Part shown: one piece after another, positions 23,911 to 31,480 of the stretch
Numbering within the stretch: the stretch's first letter is position 1
How the letters are laid out: each line of letters begins with the position of its first letter
NCBI RefSeq assembly: GCF_000403455.2
Contig: NZ_KE159792.1
Span: 26,748 to 75,389 of the forward strand
Length of the DNA stretch: 48,642 bases
Direction of reading: 5' to 3'
DNA from: Dorea sp. 5-2
GTDB lineage: Bacteria > Bacillota > Clostridia > Lachnospirales > Lachnospiraceae
Translations under genes and position numbers: made by a program
Notes under the pieces: model-generated
What the model saw: the letters and a program-made list of their open reading frames with translations, nothing else
What the model was told of the DNA's origin: nothing
Databases searched by the model: none

Positions 23911-24429
23911 TCCTTCGAACGCCTTACCATGTCTAGCCTCATCCCTTGCCATCTCATGAACTGTATCATGGATCGCATCCAGGTTCGCAGCCTTAGCTCT
24001 CTTAGCAAGATCAAACTTACCAGCTGTTGCACCATTCTCAGCGTCAACTCTCATCTCAAGATTCTTCTTGGTGCTGTCTGTTACAACTTCGCCAAGTAAC
24101 TCTGCGAACTTAGCAGCGTGCTCAGCCTCTTCGTAAGCTGCCTTCTCCCAGTATAAACCGATCTCCGGATATCCTTCTCTGTGAGCAACTCTAGCCATTG
24201 CAAGATACATACCAACTTCTGAGCATTCTCCTTCAAAGTTTGCTCTTAAGTCAGCAACGATATCCTCGCTCACGCCCTTAGCTACGCCTACAACGTGCTC
24301 TGCAGCCCATGTTTTCTCACCGCTCTGCTCTTTGAACTTCTCTGCTCCAACGCCGCACTGTGGGCACTTCTCTGGTGCAGAATCTCCCTCATGAACATAG
24401 CCGCATACTGAACATACAAATTTTTTCAT
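23887..24429 (-). CDS. rbr: Reverse rubrerythrin (NADH peroxidase)
   Basis: 180 aa. The rubredoxin-like iron centre is N-terminal (CSVCGYVHEGDS...CPQCG, residues 6-25), unlike classical rubrerythrin, and the diiron four-helix domain follows with Glu/His ligands in GECSEVGMYLAMARVAHREG, EEAEHAAKF and RDEARHGKAFEG. The enzyme reduces hydrogen peroxide in anaerobes using NADH-derived electrons. It has its own promoter with a 25-bp palindrome at the start site and lies just downstream of a Fur-family gene. Its 3' end is duplicated at 21.6 kb. Confidence 0.93.
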   Translation of the reverse strand: MKKFVCSVCGYVHEGDSAPEKCPQCGVGAEKFKEQSGEKTWAAEHVVGVAKGVSEDIVADLRANFEGECSEVGMYLAMARVAHREGYPEIGLYWEKAAYEEAEHAAKFAELLGEVVTDSTKKNLEMRVDAENGATAGKFDLAKRAKAANLDAIHDTVHEMARDEARHGKAFEGLLKRYFG

Positions 24430-24467
24430 AGTAAATCTCTCCTTTTTTAATGAAATGATATATTATC

Positions 24468-24521
24468 AATATCAGTAATAATTACTGATATTAATTTAGC
24501 ACAGTTATTGATAATTGTCAA
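24468..24521 (-). promoter_or_regulatory. Rubrerythrin promoter with 25-bp perfect palindromic operator
   Basis: Minus strand: -35 TTGACA (24521-24516), 17-bp spacer, -10 TAAATT (24498-24493). Immediately downstream, 24468-24492 reads as a perfect 12-1-12 palindrome (aatatcagtaat-a-attactgatatt), which covers the expected transcription start. Its position and A+T-rich sequence fit repression by the adjacent Fur/PerR-like protein. The -35 overlaps the end of that regulator gene. Confidence 0.7.
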
Positions 24522-24931
24522 TCGTTATTTTGTGTTATTTTTGTGTCTTCACATTCCCGGCAGGTTCCATAGAATAAAGCAGTATGGGAAGTGATGGTTC
24601 CCTCGAAATGTTGGTTGGCAAGTTCATTCACACTCTGCATATGCTGTTCATCCAGCTCCAGATCATAGATCTTGCCGCAATTACGGCATACGACATGGTA
24701 ATGAGGATCGATCCGTCCGTCGAAGCGGTCGCCGCCCTCGGGAGTTGAGATCTTGAGGGCTTCCCCCATATCGGCTAACAGATTCAGATTACGGTATACC
24801 GTGCCGAGGCTGATATTCGGAAATGCTTCCCTGATGTGCAGATATACGGTATCAGCGGTAGGGTGTTCCAATGTGTCAGACAGATATTCTTTTATGGCGG
24901 CTCTCTGCCGGCTGTATTTTAGATTTGCCAT
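24518..24931 (-). CDS. Fur-family regulator (PerR-like)
   Basis: 137 aa from ATG 24931 (AGGAAGGA 8 nt upstream). The winged helix (SRQRAAIKEYLSDTLEHPTADTVY; SLGTVYRNLNLLADMGEALK) is followed by the metal-binding domain: HYHVVCRNCGKIYDL with the first CxxC and CRECED with the second. The arrangement and the rubrerythrin gene next to it favour a PerR-type peroxide sensor, although DPHYH rather than the PerR consensus cannot be settled by eye. A palindromic motif at its own promoter suggests autoregulation. Confidence 0.88.
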   Translation of the reverse strand: MANLKYSRQRAAIKEYLSDTLEHPTADTVYLHIREAFPNISLGTVYRNLNLLADMGEALKISTPEGGDRFDGRIDPHYHVVCRNCGKIYDLELDEQHMQSVNELANQHFEGTITSHTALFYGTCRECEDTKITQNND

Positions 24932-24990
24932 CCGGATGCTCCTTCCTGAAATATTTTTACAATAATATATGATTAATAATAATAACAATT

Positions 24991-25028
24991 ACTGTAATCA
25001 GTATAGTGCATCGCTTTTATTCTGTCAA
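24991..25028 (-). promoter_or_regulatory. Promoter and operator of the Fur-family gene
   Basis: Minus strand: TTGACA (25028-25023), 17 bp, TATACT (25005-25000). The palindrome actg-taat-cagt (24991-25002) overlaps the -10 and shares the ACTG/CAGT half-sites of the rubrerythrin operator. Confidence 0.65.
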
Positions 25029-25134
25029 CAAATAATTTTATTATGTAACAATTTGTAATAAATATTCTTCTAAATAATGTATTTTATGGAAGAATATACA
25101 TGGAAAATGACGAATATTTTATGAATAAACGGGG

Positions 25135-25162
25135 TTGACATAAAGAATTCAGATGATATAAT
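25135..25162 (+). promoter_or_regulatory. Promoter of the NlpC/P60 gene
   Basis: TTGACA (25135-25140), 16-bp spacer, TATAAT (25157-25162), about 70 nt before the ATG at 25231. Confidence 0.7.
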
Positions 25163-25230
25163 AATAGCGTAACATATGTAACAATTCTGTAATATTTACG
25201 AAAGATAAGAAAACATAAAGGAGGGAGTTT

Positions 25231-26133
25231 ATGGGTTCTATTCTTAAAAAAGGATTGTTCCTAGTTACTACGACAGGAGCTATAACAGCATTTCCTGCTA
25301 CGGCATACGCAGCCGATCCGGCGGCGGAGGATGCGTTGCCGCAGATGGGGATCGAAGAGGTGCTGAATAATTGCTATAATGCAGAACAGGAGATTGCAGT
25401 AGAGGATTATCTGGTGCCTACAGAGAAGGGTGAGTATTTAGATATGGCGTTTGCCAACGTGCAGTCGTTTCTCTATATCAGAAGTGAACCGACGACGGAA
25501 AGCGAGTGGGTAGGTAAGTTATATCCCGATTATGCCGCTAAGATCCTTGGTCCGGTGGGAGAGTGGACCAAGGTACAGTCCGGCGAAGTAACCGGCTATG
25601 TGTATTCCGAGTATATTATTATAGGAAATAACGCAGAGCAGAAAGCGCAGGAGATGGTGCAAAATTCCGAGGCTGAGAGCCAGGAAGAAGTGTTTACTTA
25701 TGCCGAATCAAAGGAGGAAGAAGCAGAAAGGCTTGCCAGAGAAGCTGAAGAGGCGGCGGCAAGAGCACAGGAAGAGGCTGCGGCGAAAGCAGGTACAGGA
25801 CAGGCTATCGTGGATTTCGCGTGTCAGTTTATCGGAAATCCGTATGTGTGGGGCGGGACAAGCCTTACGAATGGGGCGGACTGTTCGGGATTTGTCCAGT
25901 CGGTATTTGCACATTTTGGCGTCAGCCTGCCGCGTACGACATGGGATATGGAGCATGTGGGTACGCCGGTCAGCTACGACCAGGCGATTCCGGGGGATAT
26001 TATCCTCTATAGCGGACACGTGGGGATCTATATGGGGAATGGCCAGATCGTGAATGCGATCAACAGTGCGAAGGGAATCGGGATATTGCCTGCCACTTAT
26101 TCAAGTATCATTACGGTACGAAGGTTGATCTGA
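25231..26133 (+). CDS. Secreted SH3b-NlpC/P60 peptidoglycan endopeptidase (C40)
   Basis: 300 aa with a Sec signal peptide (MGSILKKGLFLVTTTGAITA..., cleavage near AYAA-DP). An SH3b domain spans about residues 72-132 (ANVQSFLYIRSEP...GEVTGYVYSEY). A 60-residue Ala/Glu-rich coiled-coil linker follows. The C-terminal NlpC/P60 domain has the catalytic Cys in NGADCSGFVQ, His in YSGHVGIYMG and a polar third residue in IVNAIN. It cleaves the stem peptide during wall turnover. GGAGGGAG precedes the ATG, and a terminator follows. Confidence 0.93.
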   Translation: MGSILKKGLFLVTTTGAITAFPATAYAADPAAEDALPQMGIEEVLNNCYNAEQEIAVEDYLVPTEKGEYLDMAFANVQSFLYIRSEPTTESEWVGKLYPDYAAKILGPVGEWTKVQSGEVTGYVYSEYIIIGNNAEQKAQEMVQNSEAESQEEVFTYAESKEEEAERLAREAEEAAARAQEEAAAKAGTGQAIVDFACQFIGNPYVWGGTSLTNGADCSGFVQSVFAHFGVSLPRTTWDMEHVGTPVSYDQAIPGDIILYSGHVGIYMGNGQIVNAINSAKGIGILPATYSSIITVRRLI

Positions 26134-26166
26134 TGTGCCATGGTGTCGGTGCGTTGGCGTACAGCC

Positions 26167-26195
26167 GGATCCGGAGATTTTCTCCGGATCCTTTT
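26167..26195 (+). terminator. Rho-independent terminator
   Basis: Perfect 10-bp arms ggatccggag / ctccggatcc with a 5-nt loop, followed by cttttcatt. Confidence 0.88.
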
Positions 26196-26199
26196 CATT

Positions 26200-26527
26200 A
26201 TGAAGAACAGGAAAGATGAAGATGGATAGAATTGGAAAAGGCGATTATACAAAATGTTCAAAAATGTAATTTTATGTAAAAAAATGGAAAATAGAATTTT
26301 CCAAGTTTTCCACAATAAAAGAGCCGAAAAAGGTGGAAAAATAAGTGTTTTCAAGATTTTATCCACATTTTCCACATTAAATGTGGCGAATTTGGGGGAT
26401 TACTCAGGGTAAGGAAAAGAACGGATGTTTTGTGAAGTTATGATAAAAATGGATTTTTGTCGAAAAAAACCGAAAAACAGGTTGACATTTAAGTCGTCAA
26501 ATAGTTAGAAGAAATTGAACAGAAATG
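26200..26527. other. AT-rich gene-free region with DnaA-box-like sequences
   Basis: About 330 bp without a supported gene. It holds TTATCCACA at 26359-26367, an exact DnaA-box consensus, and two one-mismatch versions, TTTTCCACA at 26306-26314 and 26368-26376, plus reverse-oriented gtggaaaa and aatgtgg motifs. Whether DnaA binds here is unknown. No replication gene is nearby, so it is not called an origin. Confidence 0.35.
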
Positions 26528-26556
26528 TTTACACAATGATAAAAAACGATTATAAT
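26528..26556 (+). promoter_or_regulatory. Promoter of the DUF1858 gene
   Basis: TTTACA (26528-26533), 17-bp spacer, TATAAT (26551-26556), about 30 nt before the start codon. Confidence 0.75.
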
Positions 26557-26587
26557 GGAAACACTGAAGAGAAAAGGAGGCGTTATG

Positions 26588-26812
26588 ATGGCACAGATTT
26601 CTAAAGACATGACGTTTGGGCAATTGCTGGAACAGTACTATGAGAAATGTCCGCAGGTTGTAGAAGTCCTGATGGAAGCCGGAATGGGATGTATAGGATG
26701 TCCGCATTCACAGATGGAGTCGATCGAAGAAGGTGCGATTGGACATGGTATTGACCCGGACCTGTTAGTTGAGAAGCTCAATGCGACAGTCAATGCTGCA
26801 TTGAAAGCATAA
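26588..26812 (+). CDS. DUF1858 domain protein
   Basis: 74 aa from ATG 26588 (AAAGGAGGC upstream; an ATG directly before at 26585 is an alternative). The sequence MTFGQLLEQYYEKCPQVVEV and MEAGMGCIGCPHSQMESIEE matches DUF1858, a short domain with a CxxC found alone in anaerobes and beside iron-sulfur proteins. A role in redox or metal-cluster chemistry is suspected for the family but not shown. It is a single-gene unit with its own promoter and terminator. Confidence 0.87.
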   Translation: MAQISKDMTFGQLLEQYYEKCPQVVEVLMEAGMGCIGCPHSQMESIEEGAIGHGIDPDLLVEKLNATVNAALKA

Positions 26813-26838
26813 CGAATGGATATGAGAAATTAATAAGA

Positions 26839-26870
26839 GGGCTGCCGTAAATTATATTCTACGGCAGCCC
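26839..26870. terminator. Bidirectional terminator
   Basis: Perfect 11-bp arms gggctgccgta / tacggcagccc with a 10-nt loop, between the convergent DUF1858 and mecA genes. Confidence 0.8.
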
Positions 26871-26922
26871 CTGTTGTTCTGCAAAAATGATATTGTTACA
26901 ACCAACAACCTGCATATTGAAA

Positions 26923-27657
26923 TTATATCTTTGCAAGCTGCTGTACGGCGTCGGCAGAGAGGATCATATCACAGTGCTCCTCTAAAAATGCAAGAGTAGC
27001 TCCGGATGAAGACTCCAGCGAGCCATATTCTGACAGCATGTTACAGATTCGGTTAAAGTCCATGGCGGTATGGTCGGACTGTGTCAGCGCCAGGATGTAG
27101 ACATCCTCGTCATGATCCTTGTACAAGGTATTGGAACCAAAGTATACCGGGCCTAAAAGGCGTGCTGCCTTTAGTACGTTATTCATGGTAGGGAACGAGA
27201 ACAGACGCAGGATGTTCTTCTGCGGTTCTTCGGGGGTATCTTCTTTTCCATCCGATACAACGGAATTACTGATTTTCTCTTTTACTTTGTCCAGTAAATC
27301 AAGTAATGTATCAGCGCCGTCCAGTTTATTCGGAAGAGCTTTCTTCACAGCGTCCCACTCGTTTCCCGGGGACGGAGCAAATTTGGAGAAGCGCGTGTCG
27401 AGTTCTTCTGGATCCTCGACTTTCGTTATAATCAGCACGATAGAATCGGAAGAAGCCGGGATCGCCTCGATCATCAGAGGAAGATCTTCTGCTTCAAAAC
27501 CAAACTCAAAGGCTGCTTGTTGCATCATATCGCGGAAAAGTGATTTAGCTTTTTCGGTTCCATAGGCGAGTTCGCTCAACTGAAGATGACGGGCAGCGAG
27601 ATCGGCGCGCGTCAAGGTGCAGCGGATCTGATTGTCATTTATTTTTTCAATCTTCAT
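26923..27657 (-). CDS. mecA: Adaptor protein MecA
   Basis: 244 aa from ATG 27657 (two in-frame starts lie 6 and 9 nt upstream; AGAAGGA fits all). The N-terminus MKIEKINDNQIRCTLTRADL is the conserved MecA start. An acidic variable linker spans about residues 125-145 and the C-terminal ClpC-binding domain follows (LRLFSFPTMNNVLKAARLL; YILALTQSDHTAMDFNRICNMLSEYG). MecA brings substrates to the ClpCP protease; in Bacillus it controls competence and Spo0A. Confidence 0.92.
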   Translation of the reverse strand: MKIEKINDNQIRCTLTRADLAARHLQLSELAYGTEKAKSLFRDMMQQAAFEFGFEAEDLPLMIEAIPASSDSIVLIITKVEDPEELDTRFSKFAPSPGNEWDAVKKALPNKLDGADTLLDLLDKVKEKISNSVVSDGKEDTPEEPQKNILRLFSFPTMNNVLKAARLLGPVYFGSNTLYKDHDEDVYILALTQSDHTAMDFNRICNMLSEYGSLESSSGATLAFLEEHCDMILSADAVQQLAKI

Positions 27658-27748
27658 ATTCATCACTTCCTTCTAATGTAGTATATCATAGAAAACCTGG
27701 AATGTTCAATAAATTGTTCAATAAAATAAGTATAAAATAAAAAAGTAC

Positions 27749-27777
27749 TTGCGAAAAGTTTCCGGTTCGACTATAAT
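27749..27777 (+). promoter_or_regulatory. Promoter of the 27.9-28.3 kb unit
   Basis: TTGCGA (27749-27754), 17-bp spacer, TATAAT (27772-27777). It would give a leader of about 190 nt before the first plausible start codon at 27975. That leader includes a good Shine-Dalgarno (AAAGGAGGGAG, 27823-27833) not followed by a usable start codon. Confidence 0.6.
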
Positions 27778-27974
27778 GACAATATCAGAAGATAGTTTTC
27801 CCCGATAACTACGTTCTTAGAACAAAGGAGGGAGAATTTTTTAATACGATTTTTGAATATGTTTAACATTTCTTAAAAAATAATCTATGAATCTATCAGA
27901 GACAATTCAGTGACAAATCAGGAAACAGCCGTTTCGGGCAATTTATCACACGGACTATTAACAAGGTATTTATA

Positions 27975-28115
27975 GTGTCAGGACTATCTTCTATTATTAT
28001 TTTTGCAGCTGTGGCATATCGAGGTCATTGTATCACGGCATCTCCTCTGGCAATATATGCGATCACGGCCGTAGTTATCATCTGGCACGACAAGGAGGTT
28101 AGACTTGGAAAGTGA
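27975..28115 (+). CDS. Candidate small hydrophobic protein (46 aa)
   Basis: GTG start with AAGG 8 nt upstream. The ORF encodes MSGLSSIIIFAAVAYRGHCI and then ASPLAIYAITAVVIIWHDKE, two short hydrophobic segments, and overlaps the start of the next ORF (TTG 28105). A good Shine-Dalgarno for the next gene (AAGGAGG) lies inside it. It may be a membrane peptide, a leader peptide, or chance. Confidence 0.35.
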   Translation: MSGLSSIIIFAAVAYRGHCITASPLAIYAITAVVIIWHDKEVRLGK

Positions 28116-28320
28116 GGTTAACGTACAGCAGATGTTCAGGGAACTGACAGGATATGAGAAGAGACAGGTAGGGCTTGGCATCAACGGGATACCGGCAAGT
28201 CCTATGCAGATCGTGAATGCTCATATAGTACGTGAAGAGACAGCCTATATGAGGGATTATGTACTGAACGAAAAAGGCGATATTCAGGAGCTGTGGTTCA
28301 ACAGTATTAATAAAAATTAA
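28105..28320 (+). CDS. Hypothetical protein (71 aa)
   Basis: TTG start at 28105 with AAGGAGGT about 6 nt upstream. The protein begins MESEVNVQQMFRELTGYEKR and ends KGDIQELWFNSINKN. It is soluble, with no membrane segment and no family I recognise. The strong ribosome-binding site and good composition support it. A promoter lies at 27749-27777. Confidence 0.6.
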   Translation: MESEVNVQQMFRELTGYEKRQVGLGINGIPASPMQIVNAHIVREETAYMRDYVLNEKGDIQELWFNSINKN

Positions 28321-28423
28321 AACCGAAATGAACGAATACCCCGTAAAAATGAAGAAAATGTCGAAATAACTGATGACGTGTGCCGGGTGTTTTGCTATAA
28401 TAGGGTCGAGTAGGAGGTGCAGC

Positions 28424-30652
28424 ATGGAAGAAAAGGGCAGGATAAGCCGCACATTTTCAGACCGCCAGGGGAACGCCAGAAGACCTAGCCGTGCGTTAAC
28501 AGAAGAGCAGCCGGCAGGAAGGCAAAGCCGTGCTCCGATGGGAGAGCAGCCGGCAGGAAGGCAAAACCGTGCTTCGATGGAAGGGCAGCCGGCAGGAAGG
28601 CAAAGCCGTGCTCCGATGGAAGAGCAGACATCAGGCAGACAGAAGAGGCAGGGTATCGCAGGCGAGCAGCCGGCGGGAAGGCCAGGCAGACAGGCAGGTG
28701 CAGGACAGCAGCCGAGGAAACGTCGGATTCAAGATATGGGAACCAGAAAAAGAACACAAGGACAGGCATCGGGCAGACGTACGCCGGAGGGACAGGAGCC
28801 GGGTGCAAGAAGGCAGCCGGAGCAGAGGAACGGAAGCAAGAGGCAGGGAAGAGGCCAGCAGTCCAAACGCAAAAGACAGAGGAATCTGATCATTAAGGGC
28901 GCTCTGCTGATCATTTTGGTGGTTGGAGCAATTGTGGCAGCATTTTTGTGGAAAAGATATAGTCCTTCGAAAGAAAAGTATGATTTGAAGAAGTATTATG
29001 GGATTGAGAATGAAGGGCAGCTTGCAATCACGATCGATGATCAGGTAGTAGAACCTCATGGCAATATAGCGGACGGAAAAGCTTATATTCAGTATGATGT
29101 CGTGAGAAAATACATTAACAGCCGGTTCTACTGGGATCCGAATGAGAATGTTCTCTTGTATACCCTTCCGAACGATACGGTGACCGTAGAGGTCGGAAGT
29201 AAGGATTACAACGTATCGAAGGAAAAGAAGAGCGAAGACTACGTCATCTTGAGAACAGAAGGCAGCACAGCATATATTGCGCTGGATTTTATCCAACAGT
29301 ATACGAATATCGAGTATGAGTTGTACAATGAACCGAGTCGTGTGATGATCGTAAGCGACTGGGGAGAGACAACGGTCGCGTCAGTAAAGAGAAATACCCA
29401 GGTGCGCTATCAGGGCGGGGTAAAGAGTCCAATACTGACAGAAGTCAAGAAGAAGGATGAAGTTACAGTTATAGAGAGTGAACAGAACTGGAAGAAAGTA
29501 CGGACGAAAGACGGACTGATCGGATACATCAAGAATAGTTCGCTGAAGAAAGAAGAGACGAAAAAGCTCTCCAGGGCGTTCGAGGAGCAGAAGTTTACGA
29601 ATATCTCCAAGGATTATACGATAAATATGGCATGGCATAACGTGACCAATACGGATGCGAATAACAGTGTATTACAGAGGATCGCAGAGAGCAAAGGGCT
29701 TACAACGATCGCGCCGACGTGGTTCCATGTGAAGGATACGGATGGCAATATGGACTCGATCGCATCTGCGGATTACGTGAATTACGCGCATCAGGCGGGA
29801 ATAGAAGTATGGGCGGCGATCCGGGATTTCGACGGAGGTATCAATTCTTATGAAGAATCTTACGAGATGCTTCGCTATACGTCTAAGAGGGAGACGCTGA
29901 TCAATCAGCTGATCTCGGAAGCCCTGCGTGTGGGTGTGGACGGCATTAATGTGGATTTTGAGAAGATCTCAGACGAATGCGGAGAACATTATATCCAGTT
30001 TATCCGGGAATTGTCTGTAAGATGCAGGCAGAATGGTATCGTTCTGTCGATCGACAATTATGTTCCGAAGGGTTACAATATGCAGTACGACCGGAAGGAA
30101 CAGGGGATCGTTGCCGACTATGTGGTCATTATGGGATACGACGAGCATTATGCAGGTTCTCCGGTAGCAGGACCGGTGTCTTCTTATAATTTTGTGAAGG
30201 AAGGGATTGAAGAGACCATCAAGCAGGTTCCGGCATCTAAGGTGATCAGCGGTATTCCATTCTTCACAAGGTTGTGGGAAGAGAGGCCTAAGACGGCAGA
30301 GGAATTAGCGGCAGAGTCAGGCAGTGAGGACGGCGAGAACAAAGATGAGGCAGCAGGAAGCGAGGGCGCAGACAGTTCGATCAGTGTCAGCAGCGAAGCC
30401 TATGATATGGAGACGGCTAAGAATAAGATCACGGAAGCAGGTGTCGAGCTTACCTGGGACGAAGATGCACAGCAGAATTATGCGACATGGACGGTAGGAG
30501 ATGCGACTTATAAGATGTGGCTTGAAGATGAACAGTCGATAGAGCCAAAGTTAAAGCTTATGAAAGAGCACAAGCTGGCGGGCACTGCTGCGTGGGCGCT
30601 GGGCCAGGAACGTGCGGAAGTCTGGACATTGATCCAGAAATACACGAACTAG
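28424..30652 (+). CDS. YaaH-like glycosyl hydrolase 18 protein with SH3 domain, spore germination type
   Basis: 742 aa from ATG 28424 (AGGAGGTG upstream). Order: a very basic Arg/Gln-rich cytoplasmic region (about residues 1-155) with 13-residue tandem repeats; one membrane helix (about 157-178); a copper-amine-oxidase-like stabilising domain (about 195-305); an SH3 domain (about 308-380); and a GH18 barrel (about 395-740) with VDGINVDFEKIS, where the DxxDxDxE catalytic motif keeps its last Asp and Glu but has Asn for the first inner Asp. Relatives hydrolyse cortex muropeptides during spore germination. cwlD follows. The long basic N-terminus is unusual. Confidence 0.85.
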   Translation: MEEKGRISRTFSDRQGNARRPSRALTEEQPAGRQSRAPMGEQPAGRQNRASMEGQPAGRQSRAPMEEQTSGRQKRQGIAGEQPAGRPGRQAGAGQQPRKRRIQDMGTRKRTQGQASGRRTPEGQEPGARRQPEQRNGSKRQGRGQQSKRKRQRNLIIKGALLIILVVGAIVAAFLWKRYSPSKEKYDLKKYYGIENEGQLAITIDDQVVEPHGNIADGKAYIQYDVVRKYINSRFYWDPNENVLLYTLPNDTVTVEVGSKDYNVSKEKKSEDYVILRTEGSTAYIALDFIQQYTNIEYELYNEPSRVMIVSDWGETTVASVKRNTQVRYQGGVKSPILTEVKKKDEVTVIESEQNWKKVRTKDGLIGYIKNSSLKKEETKKLSRAFEEQKFTNISKDYTINMAWHNVTNTDANNSVLQRIAESKGLTTIAPTWFHVKDTDGNMDSIASADYVNYAHQAGIEVWAAIRDFDGGINSYEESYEMLRYTSKRETLINQLISEALRVGVDGINVDFEKISDECGEHYIQFIRELSVRCRQNGIVLSIDNYVPKGYNMQYDRKEQGIVADYVVIMGYDEHYAGSPVAGPVSSYNFVKEGIEETIKQVPASKVISGIPFFTRLWEERPKTAEELAAESGSEDGENKDEAAGSEGADSSISVSSEAYDMETAKNKITEAGVELTWDEDAQQNYATWTVGDATYKMWLEDEQSIEPKLKLMKEHKLAGTAAWALGQERAEVWTLIQKYTN
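28505..28621 (+). repeat. 39-bp coding tandem repeats
   Basis: Three units of 39 bp begin at 28505, 28544 and 28583 and a diverged fourth begins at 28622. Each encodes a 13-residue unit like EQPAGRQSRAPMG. Near-identity between units suggests recent copy-number change. Being a multiple of three, changes keep the frame. Confidence 0.85.
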
Positions 30653-30689
30653 TACATCAAAGCCGGAAGAGCGATCCGGATAATAATAA

Positions 30690-30745
30690 AATACCTCCGG
30701 CAGTCATATAGTTAGGTATAGAGACTGTCGGGAGGTATTTTTTTT
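30690..30745 (+). terminator. Strong terminator-like hairpin overlapping the cwlD start
   Basis: Arms 30690-30705 (aatacctccggcagtc) and 30723-30739 pair almost fully, with one bulge, and are followed by eight T (30738-30745). The 3' arm contains GGGAGGT, the only Shine-Dalgarno of cwlD, and the T run runs into its TTG start codon (30744-30746). Confidence 0.75.
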
Positions 30746-31433
30746 GCGCAAAAAAGTAGAATTAGTGATCTTGCTGCTTTTACTGGCGGGGCTTTTGGCT
30801 GTCAGTAAGAATCTGGAAAGGTATGTTTCAAGCGGGAAGGTGAAGAAAGCGGAGATAACAGTGGTGATCGACGCCGGTCACGGCGATCAGGATCCGGGAA
30901 AGATCGGTGTCAATGACGCGCTGGAGAAGGATGTGAACCTGCAGATTGCCCAAAAAGTAAAGAAATTACTGAAGAAAAAGAATATCAAGGTGATAATGAC
31001 CCGGGAAGATGATACGTCTCTGGCAAAAGACGGCGGCGGGAACCGGAAGGTACAGGATATGAAAGCAAGGGTCGAGCTGATCAATAAGACGAAGCCGGAT
31101 CTGGCGGTCAGTATTCATCAGAACAGTTACCATGAGGAAGGTATTTGCGGCGCCCAGGTCTTTTATTATACCCATTCAACGGACGGAGAGCGGGCGGCAG
31201 GAATCATGCAGAAGGCGCTGTTGGCGGTAGATCAGGAGAACCATCGGCAGGAGAAGGCGGACGACGGGTATTATCTGTTAAGAAGAACGGAGGTTCCGAC
31301 GATCATCGTCGAATGCGGGTTCTTAAGCAACCGGGAAGAGGCGGAGAAACTTGTGGACGAAAAGTACCAGAAGAAGATTGCAAAGGCGGTTGTGCAGGGG
31401 ATCGAAGAGTTTGTGGGAAGCCGTGAAAAGTAA
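30744..31433 (+). CDS. cwlD: N-acetylmuramoyl-L-alanine amidase CwlD
   Basis: 229 aa. N-terminal signal/anchor (VELVILLLLLAGLLAV), then an Amidase_3 domain with zinc ligands in VVIDAGHGDQDPG, LEKDVNLQIA and AVSIHQNSYH, and catalytic Glu in TIIVECGFLSN. CwlD removes stem peptides in the forespore to start muramic-lactam formation in spore cortex. Start: TTG at 30744, 7 nt after GGGAGGT; this ribosome-binding site sits in the stem of the preceding terminator-like hairpin. The YaaH-like gene upstream supports a spore-cortex module. Confidence 0.9.
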   Translation: MRKKVELVILLLLLAGLLAVSKNLERYVSSGKVKKAEITVVIDAGHGDQDPGKIGVNDALEKDVNLQIAQKVKKLLKKKNIKVIMTREDDTSLAKDGGGNRKVQDMKARVELINKTKPDLAVSIHQNSYHEEGICGAQVFYYTHSTDGERAAGIMQKALLAVDQENHRQEKADDGYYLLRRTEVPTIIVECGFLSNREEAEKLVDEKYQKKIAKAVVQGIEEFVGSREK

Positions 31434-31444
31434 GGGAGATTTTG

Positions 31445-31473
31445 TTGTACTGGATATGAGAATATAGTATAAT
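31445..31473 (+). promoter_or_regulatory. Promoter that would give a leaderless mRNA
   Basis: TTGTAC (31445-31450), 17-bp spacer, TATAAT (31468-31473). The next gene's ATG is at 31481, 7 nt after the -10, where transcription would begin. Confidence 0.6.
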
Positions 31474-31480
31474 AGCGGGT

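Noticed and set aside
26200..26527. Chromosomal replication origin
   Set aside because: Only a few DnaA-box-like sites, no dnaA, dnaN, gyrase or rpmH genes nearby.
28505..28660. CRISPR array
   Set aside because: The repeats are directly adjacent coding units without spacers; no cas genes are present.
28485..29296. Long minus-strand frames across the spore-hydrolase gene and its repeats
   Set aside because: They mirror the repeat-rich coding strand, have no ribosome-binding sites and no family.
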